From: Desulfurococcales archaeon
Lineage (GTDB): Archaea; Thermoproteota; Thermoprotei_A; Sulfolobales; NBVN01
Direction: 5' to 3'
Assembly (NCBI GenBank): GCA_027083115.1
Contig: JALWQN010000027.1
Location: forward strand, 17,818 to 28,894
DNA length: 11,077 nucleotides
Within the stretch, counting starts at the first letter, position 1. The number at the start of each line of letters is the position of its first letter. The notes beneath the pieces are model-generated. The model was not told where the DNA came from. It worked only from the letters and a program-made list of their open reading frames with translations, and searched no databases. Of this stretch, positions 6,861 to 11,077 are shown one piece after another. A program made the position numbers and the translations under genes.

Positions 6861-7723
6861 GTGATTTAAGCCCTAAAGCTTTAAGCGATCCATGGGGTCT
6901 TGCTTATGAAGTAATTAATAAGGGCTTGATCGATGATGCTGTTAAGGTACTTAAGGAATTGTTGGGTCAGCCCCTAAGCTCACGGCATTTTGTTGCAGGT
7001 ATGGAGTTCCTTAAGGCCCTCAAAAGTTTAGGTAAGCCTGAATTAACTGCCTTGATTTTCGAACATACACTAACGGAAGATTTAGTTAGGAAAATCAGCA
7101 ATGAATTAAGCCCCAATATCATTATTGAGGGATTCAGAAAGAACTATGGATTAGGCATGTCATACCTGACGTTACTGGAGGTCTTGCTTCCTAGGCTAGA
7201 GAGCGGAGAATCCCTAGACTTCATCAAGCGCACAATAAACAATGCATTAAGGGAGCTTAGGAAGGATGAGCTAAGGGAGTTTATGAGGGCCTTAATCTAC
7301 GGCCCCTTAACGACGCTAAAGCCGCCTGCAATCAAGGAAGTAACTGAGGTTGCCCTTAAGGCAGAAGGCAGGGCAGATCTATTGCTGCTTAAGGCAGAGT
7401 ACTTAACGTCATTAGCTAGGGTTCATCCACCCGTATACTTCATTCAGGGTGAAGAGGAAATAACTTCAGAATTAGGTTTGCTTCTTAAGGAAGTCGTTAA
7501 GGAAGCCCTAAGGCTTTTAGAGGAGGATTCGATCACTACAGAAAGAATTTACCAGGAGATCAGCATTTTCCTCTCAGAAATGAATGCTGTCTGCAAGGAG
7601 CTAAACGATTGGGAGCCGTGCAATAAAATTAATGAGGTGGCAGGCAAAGACCTCCTCACATTCTATCGGGTTATGGGTAAAAGAGCGCTTAATGAGCTGG
7701 ATCAAGGAATTAGTCGATGGTAG
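6857..7723 (+). CDS. All-helical protein of unknown function, first gene of an uncharacterised cluster
   Basis: I do not recognise a family. The 288 residues appear almost entirely alpha-helical and leucine-rich, with no membrane segment or signal peptide, so a cytoplasmic protein is expected. Successive helix pairs, for example WGLAYEVINKGLIDDAVKVL (13-32) followed by HFVAGMEFLKALKSLG and later DLLLLKAEYLTSLARVH, suggest a helical-repeat or scaffold fold. Two cysteines (AVCKEL and EPCNKI) lie near the C-terminus, 10 residues apart. No catalytic motif is visible. ATG 6857 has GGTG 8 nt upstream. A weak TATA-like TTATTTTAG lies at 6817-6825. The stop overlaps the start of the next gene by 7 nt, so it is probably translated together with the two genes that follow. 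Confidence 0.8.
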   Translation: MSDLSPKALSDPWGLAYEVINKGLIDDAVKVLKELLGQPLSSRHFVAGMEFLKALKSLGKPELTALIFEHTLTEDLVRKISNELSPNIIIEGFRKNYGLGMSYLTLLEVLLPRLESGESLDFIKRTINNALRELRKDELREFMRALIYGPLTTLKPPAIKEVTEVALKAEGRADLLLLKAEYLTSLARVHPPVYFIQGEEEITSELGLLLKEVVKEALRLLEEDSITTERIYQEISIFLSEMNAVCKELNDWEPCNKINEVAGKDLLTFYRVMGKRALNELDQGISRW

Positions 7724-8289
7724 AGGGGTTGTTCAAGATGATTTTCCTGAAGAAAAAGAATGACTTACTTGATGAGCTGAATGATTACGAAATTAATAAG
7801 TTAAGGGATTATGCGGAAAAGAAGGGTTTACCCTTAAAGGAAGCGCTTAAGGAAGTCATTAAGAAAGGAATAAGATATATTGACCTAGAGGAAGCTTATG
7901 GGAAGGAAGGCGTTAACGATAGGGAGCTCTGGGATAAGCGCTACCACTTCCTGAGGGTCGAGTCAGCATACCTTCACTACCGCCTCTTACTTAAGGATGC
8001 GCTCGATGAATTCAGAAAGTTGTTACTCACTTTCTCAAGTGTAGTGAGTAGCCTAGAACTATGCTACAAGAACCTACCTCAAAATAAAGCTAGGGGGTTT
8101 AGGGAGGAGGAGATAAGGAAGCTGAAAACATTGGTCAATATTTATGTTAACGAATTTCTTAGGCCCAGCGAGCAGGACTTGAAGAACACAGATATAAGCG
8201 ATGATGAAGTCATTAATGAGATCAAGGAAATAGTGAAGAAGTATGAGGAGGTCTTTAAGCATGGTGCTAAGGAGAGAAAGGAGGACTGA
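7717..8289 (+). CDS. Charged helical protein with possible ribbon-helix-helix-like N-terminus
   Basis: Unknown function, 190 residues. Residues 8-55 read as a short strand followed by two helices, with EINKLRDYAEKKGLPLKEAL and then KEVIKKGI. This resembles the two-helix part of ribbon-helix-helix (CopG-like) DNA-binding domains; the match is by eye and tentative. Residues 60-110 form a longer helical region (YHFLRVESAYLHYRLLLKDA) with one cysteine, and the C-terminus is acidic and lysine-rich. ATG 7717 overlaps the preceding gene by 7 nt. ATG 7738, with GAGGGG at 7723-7728 nine nt upstream, is a good alternative that removes seven residues. The 3' end overlaps the next gene by 29 nt. The overlaps on both sides argue that this and its neighbours form one translational unit. 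Confidence 0.75.
   Translation: MVEGLFKMIFLKKKNDLLDELNDYEINKLRDYAEKKGLPLKEALKEVIKKGIRYIDLEEAYGKEGVNDRELWDKRYHFLRVESAYLHYRLLLKDALDEFRKLLLTFSSVVSSLELCYKNLPQNKARGFREEEIRKLKTLVNIYVNEFLRPSEQDLKNTDISDDEVINEIKEIVKKYEEVFKHGAKERKED
8247..8252 (+). promoter_or_regulatory. Strong ribosome-binding site deciding the start of the zinc-site protein
   Basis: GGAGGT lies inside the preceding coding region, 8 nt before ATG 8261. It is a perfect match to the archaeal 16S 3' end and is the strongest such site in the window. It favours ATG 8261 over the in-frame ATG 8243, which it overlaps. Confidence 0.7.
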
Positions 8290-9007
8290 AGCCTGCTCAG
8301 GCCTTACAATAATTAATGTCGAGAACAGCCTTAAGCTAGGTGGTTGCCCAGTATGTAGGGCCATAAGAAAGTCTGAGGAAGACTCAATAAAGAACATTCT
8401 TTATGAGGGGGTTAATGATCCCCAAATAAGGAAGGGTTTTAGGGAGAGCTTAGGTCTATGCCCTTATCACGCATGGTTATTTACTGAGGTAGCTAGGAGG
8501 CCTGACGTGCTTGATGGTTTAGGGTCAACAATAATTTATGAAGACATGCTTTCTGAAGCGCTTGAGAAGATGAGAACAGAAGAGCTTCCCCAAACGTTAA
8601 GGAACCTGAAGAAATGCCCATTATGCAGGCATGCTGAGGAAGTTGAGAAAAACCTAGTTGACGACTTCATAGAGTGCTTTCAGGAGAAGCCTGAGATACT
8701 GCTGGCTTATGAGGAGTCTAACTCGATTCTTTGTTTAAGGCATTACTTAATGGTATATGAAGGGTTGTCTACTGATTCTGTTAGGAAGGAGCTCAGAAGG
8801 ATTCAGGTAAACAAGGTGAAGAACGTGCTTAATATGATGGAGGAATATATAAGGAAAGCGGACTATAGGGTTAAGGAGGAAGTCACTTCTGAGGAAGCGC
8901 TTGCTTGGGTTAAGGCTGTAGAGGTTCTTAAGGGTTATCGTAACTCACTAAACATGGGTTGCTCATCAGGCAATTACTTATTCAAAGCGAGAAGGAAACG
9001 CATTTAA
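8261..9007 (+). CDS. DUF6062-like protein with two CxxC/CxxH zinc-site pairs
   Basis: A 248-residue protein of unknown function. Two copies of the same metal-site pattern are visible: Cys29-x2-Cys32 with Cys67-x2-His70, and Cys119-x2-Cys122 with Cys158-x2-His161. The gaps between the inner residues of each copy are 35 and 36. In both copies the first half reads GGCPVC or KKCPLC and the second CPYH or CLRH, so the domain seems internally duplicated and probably binds two zinc ions. The combination CPVCR...LGLCPYHAWL...IIYEDML resembles the DUF6062 family found in archaea and bacteria, whose function I do not know. The remaining 85 residues are helical and charged. ATG 8261 is chosen because a perfect GGAGGT lies 8 nt upstream. 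The gene overlaps its upstream neighbour by 29 nt. Confidence 0.8.
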   Translation: MVLRRERRTEACSGLTIINVENSLKLGGCPVCRAIRKSEEDSIKNILYEGVNDPQIRKGFRESLGLCPYHAWLFTEVARRPDVLDGLGSTIIYEDMLSEALEKMRTEELPQTLRNLKKCPLCRHAEEVEKNLVDDFIECFQEKPEILLAYEESNSILCLRHYLMVYEGLSTDSVRKELRRIQVNKVKNVLNMMEEYIRKADYRVKEEVTSEEALAWVKAVEVLKGYRNSLNMGCSSGNYLFKARRKRI

Positions 9008-9028
9008 TCAGATACCGTAACTCACTAA
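8939..9028 (+). repeat. 13-nt direct repeat CGTAACTCACTAA
   Basis: Identical 13-mers at 8939-8951, inside the end of the zinc-site gene, and at 9016-9028, in the gap before the TauE gene, lie 77 nt apart. An 11-nt match to the same region (ATCGTAACTCA) also occurs at 10928-10938, at the start of the biotin ligase gene. This may be chance. Confidence 0.3.
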
Positions 9029-9054
9029 GGGCTAATGGCTAAGGTAGATTAGAG

Positions 9055-9843
9055 ATGATTACGTCGTTACCTATATTACTTCCTGCGCTATTTTTTGGGG
9101 CTCTAGGAATTGGTTTTATCTCAGCCATAGCAGGTATTGGGGGAGGTTCGCTTATGGTTCCCTACATGGTCCTTTTACTAGGTTATGACGTTAAGGTAGC
9201 TATTGCTACGAGCCTCATATGTATTATAGCTACGTCAGCGGCCTCAGCAAGTGTATACCTTAAATCGGGTTATGTTAACGTCAAAACCGCCTTAATGCTT
9301 GAGCCAGCTACAGCAGCCGGTGCCATCCTCGGTGCCTACTCAACAATAACTTTACCAACGGGGATAGTCGAGTTTTCTTTGGGTGCTCTGCTATTAGGTA
9401 CGGCAGTGGCAACAATACTTAAGGGCATATACGTTGAGAGGAGATCCCAAAGACTTGAGGTAAAGGAAGTGAGTCTCTCTGGATTAAGGAAAGGATCTGC
9501 AATTATTGCATCTTCAATAGCTGGCTTGTTTTCCGGGATGTTCGGTATAGGTGGTGGTGTTCTGAAGGTACCGATAATGAACTTAATTCTTGATATACCT
9601 ATTAAGATGGCTGCAGCCACAAGCCTCTTCATGATTGGGTTAACGGCATCAAGTGGTGGGATAGTATACTTAATTAAGGGATTACCCAATGCGGTCAGTG
9701 TAGCGGCATTAGCTACTGGATTGATTCCTGGAGCTACTTTAGGGGCTAAATACATGAAGCGCTTAAGGCCTCAGGTTGTTCGGGCAGTGTTTGCTGCTTT
9801 ACTTGCTTATGCAGGGCTTAAGTTAATGTTTCCGTTTATTTAA
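9055..9843 (+). CDS. TauE/SafE-family membrane anion exporter
   Basis: Multi-pass membrane protein of 262 residues with about eight helices in two homologous halves. Each half starts with the family's glycine motif: AIAGIGGGSLMVPYMVL near residues 24-40 and GMFGIGGGVLKVPIMNL near 160-176. Each continues with an Ala/Thr-Ser motif (AIATSLICIIATS and AAATSLFMIG). The family moves sulfite, sulfoacetate, taurine-related sulfonates or other organic anions; the substrate here is unknown. ATG 9055 has AAGGT about 10 nt upstream and no convincing TATA box in the 47-nt gap, so it may be read through from the zinc-site gene. It is followed by a DUF1634-like gene whose ribosome site overlaps its stop region, a pairing known in other archaea. 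Confidence 0.93.
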   Translation: MITSLPILLPALFFGALGIGFISAIAGIGGGSLMVPYMVLLLGYDVKVAIATSLICIIATSAASASVYLKSGYVNVKTALMLEPATAAGAILGAYSTITLPTGIVEFSLGALLLGTAVATILKGIYVERRSQRLEVKEVSLSGLRKGSAIIASSIAGLFSGMFGIGGGVLKVPIMNLILDIPIKMAAATSLFMIGLTASSGGIVYLIKGLPNAVSVAALATGLIPGATLGAKYMKRLRPQVVRAVFAALLAYAGLKLMFPFI

Positions 9844-9849
9844 GTGGTG

Positions 9850-9855
9850 GGAGGG
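9850..9855 (+). promoter_or_regulatory. Ribosome-binding site of the DUF1634-like gene
   Basis: GGAGGG, within a G-rich stretch that starts just after the TauE stop codon, lies about 9 nt before ATG 9865. It supports this start and translation from the same transcript as the exporter gene. Confidence 0.55.
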
Positions 9856-9864
9856 TAAGTAGGA

Positions 9865-10131
9865 ATGTTCGATAGGGTGTCGAGGATTTTGAGGGCAGGC
9901 ATTATTGTAGGGCTCTCTACCCTGGTTTTAGGGATAGTTGTTGAGGTAGTTTACCCTTCCTTAGATGTTGTTAAAGAGCTTGGTCTGTGGCTCATTGTTT
10001 CCACACCACCAGCTGGACTAACTATAATGCTTCTCGAGTTCATTAGGAGGAAAGAACCTACCGGGGTTGTGTTGTCTCTAATTATGCTTGTGACAATAAT
10101 AGCTTCAGCCTTCCTAATGATGGGTAGGTAA
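9865..10131 (+). CDS. Small DUF1634-like membrane protein, partner of TauE
   Basis: An 88-residue membrane protein with three predicted helices, at about 10-30, 40-58 and 66-85, separated by short polar loops. The N-terminal basic RVSRILRAGI, the central helix with STPPAGLTIMLLEF, and the RRKEP loop before the last helix fit the DUF1634 family of small archaeal and bacterial membrane proteins, which are often encoded beside TauE/SafE exporters. A role as accessory subunit of the exporter is an inference from this pairing. The gene lies 21 nt after tauE with a good ribosome-binding site and ends 6 nt before the stop codon of the opposing biotin ligase gene. It is a little shorter than most family members I recall. 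Confidence 0.8.
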   Translation: MFDRVSRILRAGIIVGLSTLVLGIVVEVVYPSLDVVKELGLWLIVSTPPAGLTIMLLEFIRRKEPTGVVLSLIMLVTIIASAFLMMGR

Positions 10132-10144
10132 AGATATTTATCTT
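10131..10144. terminator. Short palindrome between convergent stop codons
   Basis: AAGATATTTATCTT is an inverted repeat (6-bp arms, 2-nt loop) that overlaps the last base of the + strand stop codon and the whole minus-strand stop codon. It could act as a weak bidirectional terminator, but it lacks GC pairs and a T run. Confidence 0.25.
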
Positions 10145-10929
10145 ACGTGAATAACTTCGCCAGAAGTCACTTTAATTACTTCATTCCTAACCCTTAATTT
10201 GTAGGAGCCATCATCATTTATTCCTGCAGCAACTCCTCTCACAAACCCATTATGTAAGTATATAGTTACTGACTTGCCTTTAAGGAGATCCCTAACTGAC
10301 CATGCATTAAGCAATTGCTTATCTTCTCTGCTTAAATAAAGCCCATAATTTATGTCAATTCTTTTAAGAAGAGATTTCAGGAGGAAGTAGTTATTCACGT
10401 GTTCTCCCATAACTTCCGTAAGTGACGTAGCATAACTCCTTAATTCCTCAGGCAAACAATTGTTAGTGTTTATACCTACACCTAGTAGAACATATATAGG
10501 GCCTTCTGAAGAAACGGTGGCTTCAATCAGTACGCCAGCGACCTTCTTTCCTTTAACTAAGATATCATTAGGCCACTTAATTTTTGCTTCGACACCTAAT
10601 GTATCCTCTAACGCTTCAGCCACAGATAACCCACTAAGTAAACTCAGTAGCTGAAGCCTATCATTTCGTGATGGTCTAAGAATTAAAGTGAACCATAAAC
10701 CCCCATAATCAGCTATCCAAGACCTACCATGCCTTCCTCTCCCCTTACTCATTCTTTCGCAAATAACTAACGTCCCTTCAAAAGCTCCCTTCATTGCTAA
10801 ATCCTTAGCAATGTCTTGAGTTGACGAGCATTCCTTCTTAAGGTAAGGCCTAAACATTAAGTTGGTGCTTAAGTGATTCACTAATTTTTCTATTAGGTCC
10901 TTCCTAGCCCATCTCTCTCCGCATCCCAT
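10138..10929 (-). CDS. birA: Biotin protein ligase (biotin-[acetyl-CoA-carboxylase] ligase)
   Basis: Activates biotin with ATP and attaches it to the carrier lysine of biotin-dependent carboxylases or decarboxylases; cytoplasmic. From the minus-strand ATG at 10929 the protein has 263 residues. The biotinyl-AMP loop GRGRHGRSW is at 63-71, KWPNDI at 118-123, the catalytic-type lysine at 129 in GKKVAGVLIE, and GVGINTN near 152. The C-terminal domain (about 210-263) with KGKSVTIYLHNG is the usual SH3-like cap. There is no N-terminal winged-helix repressor domain, so it is a ligase only. Residues 1-24 extend beyond the usual archaeal N-terminus. Met25 (MFRPYLKKECSSTQD) is a possible alternative start, but the TATA box at 10956-10965 fits 10929 well. 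It converges with the + strand genes. Confidence 0.95.
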   Translation of the reverse strand: MGCGERWARKDLIEKLVNHLSTNLMFRPYLKKECSSTQDIAKDLAMKGAFEGTLVICERMSKGRGRHGRSWIADYGGLWFTLILRPSRNDRLQLLSLLSGLSVAEALEDTLGVEAKIKWPNDILVKGKKVAGVLIEATVSSEGPIYVLLGVGINTNNCLPEELRSYATSLTEVMGEHVNNYFLLKSLLKRIDINYGLYLSREDKQLLNAWSVRDLLKGKSVTIYLHNGFVRGVAAGINDDGSYKLRVRNEVIKVTSGEVIHVR

Positions 10930-10955
10930 CGTAACTCAATAGAATATGGTAGCAA

Positions 10956-10965
10956 GATAAAAAAC
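10956..10965 (-). promoter_or_regulatory. TATA box of birA
   Basis: On the minus strand this reads GTTTTTTATC, centred about 30 nt before the ATG at 10929. Transcription would start around 10935, so the mRNA is nearly leaderless. It lies in the 40-nt gap after the partial upstream gene, so birA is probably transcribed on its own. Confidence 0.5.
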
Positions 10966-10969
10966 TACT

Positions 10970-11077
10970 TCATAGCTTCCCAAACCTTAACGTAATCGTA
11001 AGTATGGCTAAGGGAAGTAAACCAATTATTGCAGCAACATAGTAGGCGTTAGGTAATCCAGAGACCGAAGTAAGGAC
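10970..11077 (-). CDS. C-terminal end of a membrane protein, possibly a transporter (5' end outside window)
   Basis: The minus-strand frame is open from the window edge to TGA at 10970-10972, giving 35 residues: a loop with SGLPNAYY, then a hydrophobic helix AAIIGLLPLAILTIT and the basic tail LRFGKL. This looks like the last membrane helix of a multi-pass transporter, for example of the MFS type, but the fragment is too short to name a family. It lies 40 nt upstream of birA on the same strand. Confidence 0.55.
   Translation of the reverse strand, partial: VLTSVSGLPNAYYVAAIIGLLPLAILTITLRFGKL

Noticed and set aside
8196..8220. ATGATGA-like C box suggesting a C/D box sRNA
   Set aside because: No CTGA D box follows at a suitable distance and the sequence lies inside a coding region.
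8243..8245. ATG 8243 as the start of the zinc-site protein
   Set aside because: The perfect GGAGGT at 8247-8252 lies downstream of it and 8 nt before ATG 8261, which is therefore preferred.
8074..8397. 107-codon minus-strand frame across the overlap of two cluster genes
   Set aside because: It spans two + strand genes whose frames and ribosome sites are better supported.
9336..9755. 139-codon frame on the minus strand within the TauE gene
   Set aside because: It lies opposite a well-recognised membrane protein and its proline/alanine/isoleucine-rich product looks like an antisense shadow.

Overview
The window looks like chromosomal DNA of a thermophilic archaeon, most likely a crenarchaeote (Thermoproteota). 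The evidence is a WtpABC-type tungstate/molybdate ABC transporter, an archaeal-type CTP synthase with the NVDAGTMNPYMHGEVF signature, frequent TTG and GTG starts, and archaeal TATA boxes about 25-35 nt upstream of starts with little or no leader. Genes are densely packed, with short gaps and several overlaps. The heavy use of the hexamer TTAAGG and the moderate AT-richness remind me of the Caldivirga/Vulcanisaeta group, but that placement is a guess. I see no tRNA, rRNA, CRISPR array, insertion sequence or prophage gene, and no gene-free stretch longer than about 105 nt.

Layout, left to right. (1) Positions 1-2830 hold a + strand wtpABC operon, with the binding protein cut by the window edge, then the permease and the ATPase. 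(2) 2875-3714 encodes a two-domain GNAT acetyltransferase. (3) 3801-4319 encodes a small, highly charged helical protein of unknown function behind a clear TATA box. (4) 4423-5121 is ribose-5-phosphate isomerase A and 5169-6773 is CTP synthase, each with its own promoter-like sequence and a TTG start. Both feed nucleotide synthesis. (5) 6857-9007 holds three overlapping or nearly overlapping uncharacterised genes: an all-helical protein, a protein with a possible ribbon-helix-helix-like N-terminus, and a DUF6062-like protein with a duplicated CxxC/CxxH zinc-site pattern. (6) 9055-10131 is a TauE/SafE-family membrane exporter coupled to a small DUF1634-like membrane protein. (7) On the opposite strand, converging with only 6 nt between stop codons, lies a biotin protein ligase (10138-10929). 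Upstream of it is the C-terminal end of a membrane protein (10970-11077) cut by the window edge.

How the genes work together: the Wtp operon brings in tungstate or molybdate for pterin-cofactor enzymes, which thermophilic archaea use widely. RpiA supplies ribose-5-phosphate and PyrG makes CTP. The TauE/DUF1634 pair probably moves a sulfur oxyanion or organosulfur anion across the membrane. The best candidate for something undescribed is the three-gene cluster at 6857-9007, whose members are tightly coupled in translation and of unknown function. I found no convincing defence, toxin-antitoxin or mobile system here.
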